Shown: positions 1-5,279 of the stretch, piece by piece
Numbering within the stretch: position 1 is the stretch's first letter
Layout of the letters: the number at the start of each line of letters is the position of its first letter
Source of the DNA: an uncultured Asticcacaulis sp.
GTDB lineage: Bacteria; Pseudomonadota; Alphaproteobacteria; Caulobacterales; Caulobacteraceae
NCBI GenBank assembly: GCA_946480125.1
Contig: CAMLIY010000227.1
Location: 1 to 5,280 of the forward strand
Direction: 5' to 3'
DNA length: 5,280 nt
The notes under the pieces: generated by a model
Seen by the model: only the letters and a program-made list of their open reading frames with translations
The model's database searches: none
What the model was told of the DNA's origin: nothing
Made by a program: the position numbers and the translations under genes

Positions 1-23
1 CTGCGCTGCAATATTCTGTGACC

Positions 24-27
24 GGAG
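24..27 (+). promoter_or_regulatory. Ribosome binding site deciding the purA TTG start
   Basis: GGAG is followed by 8 nt and then TTG at 36. This supports a TTG start over the upstream in-frame GTG at 18, which has only 17 nt of window before it and no visible Shine-Dalgarno. Confidence 0.7.
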
Positions 28-35
28 CAATCATC

Positions 36-1325
36 TTGGCAAACGTAACCGTAATTGGCGCTCAGTGGGGCGACGAAGGCAAGGGCAAGCTTGTCGACTG
101 GCTGTCTAACCGCGCTGATGTTGTCGTGCGTTTCCAGGGCGGACACAATGCCGGCCATACGCTGGTGGTCGATGGCAAGGTCTATAAGCTCTCTCTGCTG
201 CCTTCTGGCGTTGTACAGGGCAAGCTGTCTATCGTCGGCAATGGTGTGGTTATCGATCCGTGGGCGCTGTTTGATGAAATCGCCCGCGTCGAGGCCCTGG
301 GCCTCAGCATCACGCCCGACCTGCTGGTTATCGCCGACAATGCCTGCCTGATCCTGCCGATCCACTCCGAACTCGATATCGCCCGCGAAGCCGCCGCCGG
401 CGCCGGCAAGATCGGCACCACAGGCCGCGGTATCGGTCCGGCCTATGAAGACAAGGTGGGGCGTCGCGCCATCCGCGTGGCTGACCTGGCTGATCTGGAT
501 GCGCTGGAAGGCAAGATCGACCGCTTGCTGGCGCACCATAACGCCCTGCGCGCCGGCCTCGGCCTTGATCCTGTTGATGTGGCCGCCCTGACCGCAAAGC
601 TGAAAGAAATTGCGCCGCGCCTGCTGCCCTTCATCAAGCCGGTCTGGTATGTGCTCGACAAGGCCAAACATGAAGGCAAACGCATCCTGTTCGAGGGGGC
701 CCAAGGCGCGTTGCTTGATATTGACCACGGCACCTATCCCTTCGTTACCTCGTCCAATACGGTGGCCGGTCAGGCGGCTGCTGGTTCCGGCATGGGGCCG
801 AAAAGCGTCGGCTATGTGCTGGGCATTCTCAAGGCCTACACCACCCGCGTCGGCTCCGGCCCGTTCCCGACTGAATTGTTCGACGAGATCGGCCAGGGCA
901 TCGCCACGCGCGGTCATGAGTTCGGCACGGTCACCGGCCGCGCCCGCCGCGTCGGCTGGCTGGATGCGGTTCTGGCCCGCCAGTCGATCGCCATCAATGG
1001 TATTGATGGCATCGCGCTCACCAAGCTCGATATCCTTGACGGTATCGAAACCATCAAGGTCTGCGTCGGTTACAAGGTTGGCGACAAGCTGCTCGATTAT
1101 CTGCCGGCCAGCTTCAAGGACCAGCAGGGCATCGAGCCCGTTTATGAAGAAATCGAAGGCTGGAGCGAAAGCACCCAGGGCGCGCGCTCGTGGAAGGATC
1201 TGCCGGGCAATGCGGTCAAGTATGTCCGCCGCATCGAGGAACTGATCGGTGCGCCGGTGGCCCTGCTGTCGACCAGTCCTGAGCGGGAAGACACCATTCT
1301 CATGCGCGATCCGTTTCAGGATTAG
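36..1325 (+). CDS. purA: Adenylosuccinate synthetase (PurA)
   Basis: Cytosolic enzyme of de novo AMP synthesis that joins IMP and aspartate, using GTP, to give adenylosuccinate. The protein starts [18 protein letters not shown], containing the family signature QWGDEGKG. Asp13 and His41 fall at exactly the catalytic numbers of the E. coli enzyme. Further family blocks are [13 protein letters not shown] (about 130-142), [17 protein letters not shown] (about 222-238), [25 protein letters not shown] and [13 protein letters not shown]. At 429 residues it has the usual full length. I chose a TTG start at 36 because GGAG at 24-27 lies 8 nt upstream and the protein then begins as relatives do. A GTG at 18 would add six residues (VTGAII) and would place this Shine-Dalgarno inside the gene. 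The promoter lies beyond the left edge. The next gene starts 110 nt downstream on the same strand with no convincing terminator between, so some co-transcription is possible. Identification is very secure. Confidence 0.98.
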   Translation: MANVTVIGAQWGDEGKGKLVDWLSNRADVVVRFQGGHNAGHTLVVDGKVYKLSLLPSGVVQGKLSIVGNGVVIDPWALFDEIARVEALGLSITPDLLVIADNACLILPIHSELDIAREAAAGAGKIGTTGRGIGPAYEDKVGRRAIRVADLADLDALEGKIDRLLAHHNALRAGLGLDPVDVAALTAKLKEIAPRLLPFIKPVWYVLDKAKHEGKRILFEGAQGALLDIDHGTYPFVTSSNTVAGQAAAGSGMGPKSVGYVLGILKAYTTRVGSGPFPTELFDEIGQGIATRGHEFGTVTGRARRVGWLDAVLARQSIAINGIDGIALTKLDILDGIETIKVCVGYKVGDKLLDYLPASFKDQQGIEPVYEEIEGWSESTQGARSWKDLPGNAVKYVRRIEELIGAPVALLSTSPEREDTILMRDPFQD

Positions 1326-1343
1326 GCCTGATTTCAGCGTTTC

Positions 1344-1395
1344 ATTCAAATCTATTGAATTTTGCAGCGCGATATAAAATCTATTTTTACTAATC
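1344..1395 (+). promoter_or_regulatory. AT-rich spacer after purA, possible promoter region
   Basis: The 110-nt gap between purA and the receiver-domain gene is distinctly AT-rich compared with the genes. It contains a weak inverted repeat, ATTCAA-N5-TTGAAT (1344-1349 and 1355-1360), with only three further T after it. It also has -10-like strings, TATAAA at 1373-1378 and TACTAA at 1388-1393. No well-spaced -35 box matches either, so I infer a promoter for the downstream gene only from composition. The repeat is too weak to call a terminator for purA. Confidence 0.25.
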
Positions 1396-1435
1396 TGGCG
1401 TAGGGTGAAAGCATAAACCTCAATAGAGTGTCCCT

Positions 1436-2233
1436 GTGTTTTCGCTCGATCCCAAACTGGAAGCCAAATTGAAGCCGCATCTCAAGCGGGTTATGGTGCT
1501 TGAGAGCAATCCGGCCTATGCGCGCATTCTGATGGATATGCTGCGCGTTTTGGGCGCTGAAAAAGTGCAGATCGAAACCGACGATCGCCGCGCCATGATG
1601 ATTTGTGAGGATTTTGACCCGCAAATTATTTTCTGTGATCTTAAGGGCGCTCAGATAGAAGGCGCGCCGTTTGTGGTCGGGCTGCGCCGGTCCGATATGA
1701 AATGCCGAAAGATCCCCGTCATCATGATGGCGCCGAATGATTTGCCGGAAACTTTGAAACAGGCACGTGATTGCGGCAGCGACGAAATTATGAAAAAGCC
1801 GTTTGCATCGGGTGACCTCCTCAAACGGCTCGACCATGTTGTCACCAAGTCACGGCCCTGGATCGAAGCGGTGATGTATGTCGGTCCAGATCGCCGGCGT
1901 TTCAATTCCGGATTTGGTGGCGCCACAACGCGCCCGCCGGAAAATATGTCGGACGGCATGAAGCGGCTTGAACAGAGTGTGCGTATCCTCCGTGCCGCCG
2001 CTGATCAGTATGATAACGACCGCAAACAGGCCAAAAGGGCGATTACCGCGCAGCTCGAAGTGCTGGTTCCGGCCTGCAAAGCGATCACCGACCCGAAATT
2101 CAAAACCGCGGTGACGGAAATTTTCACGGCCTATAAGTCCAATGAAATGACCGGCGATATGCTAAAAGCGCCGGTCGCCATATTGGCCAAGCTTTTCCGT
2201 ATCGATGATGCCAAGAAAGAAAATGCAGCCTGA
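1436..2233 (+). CDS. CheY-like receiver protein with arginine-rich GPDRRR motif (Cle-like), degenerate phosphorylation site
   Basis: Single-receiver protein of 265 residues with no recognisable DNA-binding or enzymatic output domain. Residues 18-135 follow the CheY fold. The presumed phospho-acceptor Asp68 (IIFCDLKG) and Lys121 (KKPF) are present, but the usual acidic pair is Glu23-Ser24 (VLESN) and the conserved Thr/Ser is Ala99 (IMMAPN), so phosphorylation may be weak or absent. Directly after it, RPWIEAVMYVGPDRRRFNS (140-158) matches the arginine-rich segment I recall from Caulobacter Cle proteins, which bind c-di-GMP and tune the flagellar motor or holdfast. A second Arg cluster (GPRKRR-like) that I would expect next is absent; the sequence instead reads GFGGATTRPPEN. 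Residues 172-255 look helical, amphipathic and basic, and I do not recognise them. The start is GTG, with weak AGAG 7 nt upstream; an in-frame stop at 1424-1426 precludes a longer form. The link to CleD rests on the motif and the position near rpoH, and is inferred. Confidence 0.85.
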   Translation: MFSLDPKLEAKLKPHLKRVMVLESNPAYARILMDMLRVLGAEKVQIETDDRRAMMICEDFDPQIIFCDLKGAQIEGAPFVVGLRRSDMKCRKIPVIMMAPNDLPETLKQARDCGSDEIMKKPFASGDLLKRLDHVVTKSRPWIEAVMYVGPDRRRFNSGFGGATTRPPENMSDGMKRLEQSVRILRAAADQYDNDRKQAKRAITAQLEVLVPACKAITDPKFKTAVTEIFTAYKSNEMTGDMLKAPVAILAKLFRIDDAKKENAA

Positions 2234-2280
2234 TATCAACGGTCATAAATAATGACCGTTGATATCAGGCATTTTTTTTA
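2228..2280 (+). terminator. Strong intrinsic terminator overlapping the stop codon of the receiver-domain gene
   Basis: A perfect 19-bp inverted repeat (2228-2246 with 2252-2270, loop AAATA) is followed by A and eight T (2272-2279). The stop codon TGA (2231-2233) and the last sense codon lie inside the left arm. On the other strand the same hairpin is followed by TGCATTTTCTTTCTT, a T-rich but interrupted tract, so it may also stop leftward transcripts coming from rpoH. Confidence 0.93.
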
Positions 2281-2294
2281 GCGCAAACGTGCGC

Positions 2295-2331
2295 GGCGGG
2301 CGGTCGCCCTTGCCAGGTTGTATCAACCTGG
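2295..2331 (-). repeat. 37-nt paired stem-loop element, copy 1, after rpoH
   Basis: Plus-strand layout is GGCGGGCG, four variable bases, CCCTTGCC, then an 8-bp perfect stem-loop CCAGGTTG-TAT-CAACCTGG (2313-2331). It shares length and conserved blocks with 3648-3684, while its stem sequence differs with pairing preserved. In the leftward direction it begins 11 nt after the rpoH stop codon, so it would lie in the rpoH mRNA 3' end. No T-run follows, so it is not a standard terminator. RNA stabilisation, Rho-related 3'-end formation or a REP-like repeat are possible roles. Confidence 0.65.
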
Positions 2332-2342
2332 AGGTAACGCAG

Positions 2343-3356
2343 TTACGCCGGAACCGGTGTGGCCGCATGGGACGCAGCGACCATAGCTTTTTGCAGCTTC
2401 TCAAAGGCCCGCACTTCGATCTGGCGGACGCGTTCGCGTGACACACCAAAGCGTTCAGCCAGGTCTTCGAGAGTGGTCGGGCTATCCTTGAGACGACGCT
2501 CGGTCAGGATTTCCTTCTCACGGTCATTCAGTTCACCCATCGCGGCCTGCAACAGGTCCATGCGCTGGCCGTATTCCTGATTGTCGGCCAGAACCGTTTC
2601 CTGTGATTGCTGGGTATCGTCGACCAGCCAGTCCTGCCATTCCGACTCGCCCTCAGACGCGCGCAGGGGCGCATTCAGCGACGAATCGGCCGAGGACATA
2701 CGGCGGTTCATATTAATGACATCGGTTTCCGACACGCCGAGCTTGGTGGCGATCTGCTCGACATGCTCGTGCCGCAGGTCACCCTCTTCCAGTGCCGAAA
2801 TTTCCGATTTCACCTTGCGCAGGTTGAAGAACAGCTTCTTCTGGGCGGCGGTGGTGCCCATTTTCACCAGCGACCATGAGCGCAGGACATATTCCTGGAT
2901 CGAGGCCTTGATCCACCACATGGCGTAGGTGGCCAGGCGGAAACCGCGATCCGGGTCAAACTTCTTGACCGCCTGCATCAGGCCGACATTGCCCTCGGAA
3001 ATGACTTCGCCGACCGGCAGGCCGTAGCCGCGGTAGCCCATGGCGATCTTGGCGACGAGCCGCAGGTGCGAGGTGACCAGCCGGTGTGCGGCCTTGGGGT
3101 CCTGATGTTCCGCCCAGCGCTTGGCCAGCATGAACTCTTCATCCTTGGCCAGCATGGGGAATTTACGAATTTCAGAGAGATAGCGATTCAGGCCGCCATC
3201 CGGTGTAAGCGCCGGCATGCTGGTGCTGCCATCGCGGTTGGTCAGGTTCGAGACGGAGGTCACGGTAAGAGAGCTCATCGGCGCGTCGCTTTCTGTAGAA
3301 GCTTTTTCTAGTTGAGATTCTGATGAAAGATCAGAAAAAGAAGGTGTGTCGGACAT
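2343..3356 (-). CDS. rpoH: RNA polymerase heat-shock sigma factor RpoH (sigma-32)
   Basis: Alternative sigma-70-family factor directing RNA polymerase to heat-shock promoters. Region 1.2/2.1 begins near residue 52 (LTPDGGLNRYLSEIRKFPML). Region 2 follows with HLRLVAKIAMGYRGYGLP, GEVISEGNVGLMQAVKKFD and GFRLATYAMWWIKASIQEYV. The RpoH-specific box QKKLFFNLRK is at 172-181, which separates it from RpoD and RpoS. Region 4.2 ends with the helix-turn-helix TLEDLAERFGVSRERVRQIE (about 295-314). At 337 residues it is longer than the roughly 295 of typical alphaproteobacterial RpoH; the excess is a Ser/Asp/Glu-rich N-terminus. The ATG at 3356 has AAGG 10 nt upstream. In-frame ATGs at 3278 (residue 27, AGAAAG upstream) and 3218 (residue 47, no Shine-Dalgarno) are alternatives. 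The gene converges on the receiver-domain gene and lies 331 nt downstream of rluD, so it probably has its own promoter. Confidence 0.97.
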   Translation of the reverse strand: MSDTPSFSDLSSESQLEKASTESDAPMSSLTVTSVSNLTNRDGSTSMPALTPDGGLNRYLSEIRKFPMLAKDEEFMLAKRWAEHQDPKAAHRLVTSHLRLVAKIAMGYRGYGLPVGEVISEGNVGLMQAVKKFDPDRGFRLATYAMWWIKASIQEYVLRSWSLVKMGTTAAQKKLFFNLRKVKSEISALEEGDLRHEHVEQIATKLGVSETDVINMNRRMSSADSSLNAPLRASEGESEWQDWLVDDTQQSQETVLADNQEYGQRMDLLQAAMGELNDREKEILTERRLKDSPTTLEDLAERFGVSRERVRQIEVRAFEKLQKAMVAASHAATPVPA

Positions 3357-3523
3357 GAGACCCGCGCCTTGTCAGTGAGGGGAACACAGACGAAGGGGAT
3401 AACCTGCCCGACAACTGCGTCTAGATTTAGGAAGCCTTTTGACGAAATAAAGACCCTTAAACTGCGAAATCGCAAATAAATGGCATCAGCCTGCGAATTT
3501 GTTGCACAAAGGTATCATAACTG

Positions 3524-3596
3524 GCTCTGTGACAGGATCACAGTTCGGTGAGTGCAATGCAGCAGAGCCGCATGGCGGCTTCTGCTGCTTTTTTTT
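3524..3596 (+). ncRNA. Candidate small RNA, divergent from rpoH
   Basis: A rightward transcript of about 70 nt is proposed from structure alone. TATCAT (3513-3518) matches five of six bases of a -10 box, and a start near 3524-3526 would be correctly placed. The RNA would open with hairpin CTGTGA-N5-TCACAG (3527-3543), then a short linker, then a 13-bp hairpin with eight U (3559-3596). The -35 region is poor (CTGCGA at 3491-3496, three of six). No gene on this strand upstream needs the terminator, because the receiver-domain gene already has its own. It resembles no RNA family I know. It could instead be a terminator guarding rluD from antisense transcription. Confidence 0.3.
3559..3596 (+). 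terminator. Orphan intrinsic terminator facing right
   Basis: Left arm GCAGCAGAGCCGC (3559-3571), loop ATG (3572-3574) and right arm GCGGCTTCTGCTGC (3575-3588) form 13 pairs with one bulged base. Eight T follow at 3589-3596. No A-run precedes the hairpin, so it works only in the plus direction, opposite to both neighbouring genes. Confidence 0.82.
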
Positions 3597-3647
3597 GCCG
3601 CTCAAGCGCCGGACTAGGCGTCCGCCTCGGCTCCTCGCAACAGCTCT

Positions 3648-3684
3648 GGCGGGCGCTTACCCTTGCCGGATGCGCGGCATCCGG
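3648..3684 (-). repeat. 37-nt paired stem-loop element, copy 2, after rluD
   Basis: GGCGGGCG, four variable bases (CTTA), CCCTTGCC, then stem-loop CCGGATGC-GCG-GCATCCGG (3666-3684). It has the same order, spacing and total length as the copy at 2295-2331. Leftward, it starts 3 nt after the rluD stop codon. GGCGGG and CCC-TT-GCC can also pair, giving a second, partly competing hairpin. No T-run follows. Confidence 0.65.
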
Positions 3685-3687
3685 AAA

Positions 3688-4737
3688 TCAGGTATAGATA
3701 TCCGCCAGGGAGTCGGCCAATTCCTGCATATCGTCGGGCAGGGGGGCCTTAAACTTCAGCTTCTCACCGGTGATGGGGTGAACAAAGCCCAGCAGCCCGG
3801 CGTGAAGCGCCTGACGACTGAAATCGAGTTCTTTCAGAATGGCTTGCACTTCCTTGGCGGGGGCACCGGAACCATAGACCGGATCGCCGAGACAGGGACA
3901 GCCCAAATGCGCCATATGGACTCTGATCTGGTGGGTGCGGCCGGTTTCCAGCCGGCAAGTCAGCAGGGCGGCGAGCGGCTTGGTATCGCCGTAAACCTCT
4001 TCGAGCTGGTAATGGGTAATGGCTTCACGCCCGCCGGCGCGCAAGACCGCCATCTTCTTGCGGTCATGATGCGAGCGGCCGATCCGCGTGGTGACGGTGC
4101 CCGACATATATTTGGGTGAACCGCGCACGATCGCCTTATATTCCCGGTCGATATCATGACGCGAGAATAGCTCGCTTAAGGCGCGGTGGGCGATATCGGA
4201 TTTCGCCGCGACCAGAATGCCGGACGTATCTTTATCGAGACGGTGAACAATCCCAGGGCGCAGCACGCCGCCGATCCCTGACAAGGTATCGCCACAATGG
4301 AAAAGCAGGGCATTGACCAGGGTGCCGTCGCGGGTGCCGGGCGCCGGATGCGCCGCCATGCCGACGGGCTTGTTGACCACGATCAGATGTGCGTCTTCAT
4401 ACAGGATGTCGAGCGGTATATCCTGCGCTTCGGGCCGGGCGGCGACGGGGGCGGGGATGCTGAGTATATAGGTGCCGGCGCGCGCCTTGTGCTTGCCATC
4501 GCTGATGACCTTGCCATCAATACTGAGGTGACCTTCGGCGATCAGGGCCTGGAGACGGGCACGCGACAGATCGGCGAAATGCCCAGCCAGGACACGGTCC
4601 AGCCGCTCGTCCGATTCGTCGGCGTCGATGTCAGCCGTCAGGGTGTGAATACCGCCCGTCCCTTCATCGGAAGCGAGGTCGATATCGTCGTCAAACTCAT
4701 CGGAAGCGGTTAGGTCGGCTGTCATGGGCAGGGCCAT
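3688..4737 (-). CDS. rluD: 23S rRNA pseudouridine synthase, RluD-type (RluA family)
   Basis: Converts specific uridines of 23S rRNA (helix 69 in E. coli) to pseudouridine during large-subunit assembly. An S4 RNA-binding domain covers about residues 44-95 (ERLDRVLAGHFADLSRARLQ). The RluA catalytic domain follows: QDIPLDILYEDAHLIVVNKP (105-124), the RluA-family signature around HRLDKDTSG (165-173) with catalytic Asp168, and LETGRTHQIRVHMAHLGCP (263-281). The C-terminus PLPDDMQEL parallels the E. coli protein. At 349 residues it is about 23 longer than E. coli RluD (326); the extra is an acidic N-terminus. The start is ATG at 4737, with ATG at 4725 four codons on; neither has a good Shine-Dalgarno. 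A bidirectional terminator ends only 28 nt upstream, so its promoter is unclear. The RluD subtype is preferred over RluA or RluC because of the S4 domain, the sequence match along the length and its position next to rpoH. Confidence 0.94.
   Translation of the reverse strand: MALPMTADLTASDEFDDDIDLASDEGTGGIHTLTADIDADESDERLDRVLAGHFADLSRARLQALIAEGHLSIDGKVISDGKHKARAGTYILSIPAPVAARPEAQDIPLDILYEDAHLIVVNKPVGMAAHPAPGTRDGTLVNALLFHCGDTLSGIGGVLRPGIVHRLDKDTSGILVAAKSDIAHRALSELFSRHDIDREYKAIVRGSPKYMSGTVTTRIGRSHHDRKKMAVLRAGGREAITHYQLEEVYGDTKPLAALLTCRLETGRTHQIRVHMAHLGCPCLGDPVYGSGAPAKEVQAILKELDFSRQALHAGLLGFVHPITGEKLKFKAPLPDDMQELADSLADIYT
4664..4708 (-). repeat. Short direct repeat inside the rluD N-terminal extension
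   Basis: The 12-mer TCATCGGAAGCG occurs at 4664-4675 and 4697-4708, a spacing of 33 nt or 11 codons. In the protein this gives TASDEFDDDID followed by LASDEGTGGIH, an imperfect 11-residue duplication in the acidic leader ahead of the S4 domain. Confidence 0.55.
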
Positions 4738-4763
4738 AACACCCCATGGCGGGCAAGACCAAT

Positions 4764-4798
4764 AAAAAACCCCGGAGAGACAGGCTCGCCGGGGTTTT
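4764..4798 (-). terminator. Intrinsic terminator after exbD, bidirectional in form
   Basis: AAAACCCCGG (4766-4775) pairs with CCGGGGTTTT (4789-4798); the inner bases add GAG/CTC pairing (4777-4779 with 4785-4787). Read leftward, the stem is followed by TTTTTTATT, which suits the end of the exbD transcript. Read rightward it ends in TTTT. It starts 21 nt after the exbD stop codon. Confidence 0.9.
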
Positions 4799-4818
4799 GA
4801 TAATCGATTTACCGAAAA

Positions 4819-5265
4819 CTACTCGATGTCTTCGTTGATCAGGCCGATCTTGAGATAGCCATTTTGTTGCAGTTCGTTGATCACCTTGACGAAGTCGGCA
4901 TAGGTGATGTCCTTGTCGCCGCGAACCAGCACGCGCTGTTCGCTGAGCGGGGTGTTCGGGTCGGTGACGCGCAGGGCGGCAGCCACGTCGCCGATCAGGC
5001 GGTCCATGCTGGTCTTTTGTGGCCCGATATAGATATCGTCGGGGCCCATGATCGAGATGAAGACCGGATCGGGCTTCTTTTCGTTCGTAGGTGGCGCCTT
5101 CGCGGGCGGCAGGTCGAGCTTGATCGACACCGTGGCGGCCGGAATGGACACCATGAAGATGATGAGCAGGACGAGCATGACGTCGACGAAAGGCGTGACG
5201 TTGATGTCCGAATTCTGTGCGATGGTATACCGGCTACCACCGCCGCCGCCGAGCTTTGCGCCCAT
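4819..5265 (-). CDS. exbD: ExbD/TolR family biopolymer transport protein
   Basis: Inner-membrane subunit that, with an ExbB/TolQ partner, uses the proton gradient to drive TonB- or Tol-dependent work at the outer membrane. The protein is complete (148 residues, family about 140). A short cytoplasmic Gly-rich N-terminus (KLGGGGGSRY) is followed by SDINVTPFVDVMLVLLIIFM (19-38). This is the hallmark single transmembrane helix, running to about residue 45, with the proton-carrying Asp28. The rest is the periplasmic domain (LDLPPAKAPP linker; RVLVRGDKDITYADFVKVIN; GYLKIGLINED). The C-terminal RGDKDITYADF...GYLKIGLI pattern and the lack of an Arg-rich N-terminus favour ExbD over TolR, but the two are hard to separate without the neighbouring gene. 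The start ATG has an excellent Shine-Dalgarno, AAGGGAG (complement of 5273-5279), 7 nt upstream. An exbB/tolQ gene probably lies just beyond the right edge. The transcript ends at a strong terminator before rluD. Confidence 0.93.
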   Translation of the reverse strand: MGAKLGGGGGSRYTIAQNSDINVTPFVDVMLVLLIIFMVSIPAATVSIKLDLPPAKAPPTNEKKPDPVFISIMGPDDIYIGPQKTSMDRLIGDVAAALRVTDPNTPLSEQRVLVRGDKDITYADFVKVINELQQNGYLKIGLINEDIE

Positions 5266-5272
5266 AGTCTAA

Positions 5273-5279
5273 CTCCCTT
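5273..5279 (-). promoter_or_regulatory. Ribosome binding site of exbD
   Basis: AAGGGAG on the minus strand is 7 nt before the ATG at 5265. It is nearly full anti-Shine-Dalgarno complementarity and the strongest site in the window, which fixes the exbD start. Confidence 0.85.

Larger units (their letters stand above)
3357..3687. other. 331-nt intergenic region between rluD and rpoH
   Basis: No protein gene is supported here. From the rpoH side it contains: an AAGG Shine-Dalgarno for rpoH (3367-3370); a loose leftward heat-shock-like pair, CTTTAT (complement of 3447-3452) and CCTAAAT (complement of 3425-3431), too poor a match to call a promoter; a palindrome TGCGA-AA-TCGCA (3463-3474); a CTGCGAA direct repeat (3462-3468 and 3491-3497); TTTGT-N3-ACAAA (3498-3510); CTGTGA-N5-TCACAG (3527-3543); a rightward intrinsic terminator (3559-3596); and the second copy of a 37-nt stem-loop element (3648-3684). 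The rpoH promoter must lie here, because rluD is far upstream, but I cannot place it firmly. Confidence 0.6.

Noticed and set aside
610..1245. 211-codon open frame on the plus strand inside purA
   Set aside because: It is in a different frame of a certain gene, is rich in Arg, Ser and Ala as GC-rich shadow frames are, and has no domain.
1344..1360. Possible purA terminator, ATTCAA-N5-TTGAAT
   Set aside because: A 6-bp stem with only two G-C pairs in all and a short T tract is too weak to terminate.
1352..1837. 161-codon minus-strand open frame opposite the receiver-domain gene
   Set aside because: It is antisense to a clear CheY-fold coding sequence, has no family motif, and ends in the AT-rich spacer with no Shine-Dalgarno support.
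3439..3444. TTGACG as a -35 box for a plus-strand promoter
   Set aside because: No -10-like hexamer occurs at 16-18 nt spacing; the sequence there is CTGCGA.
3425..3452. Leftward sigma-32-like promoter for rpoH (CTTTAT and CCTAAAT)
   Set aside because: The match to heat-shock consensus is partial at both boxes, and similar AT-rich pairs can be found by chance; only TSS data could decide.
3499..4119. 206-codon plus-strand open frame starting at a TTG upstream of rpoH
   Set aside because: It would run straight through the intrinsic terminator and then antisense to rluD; the translation has no recognisable domain.
4297..4713. 138-codon plus-strand open frame opposite rluD
   Set aside because: It is the antisense shadow of the S4 and early catalytic region of rluD, with no motif.
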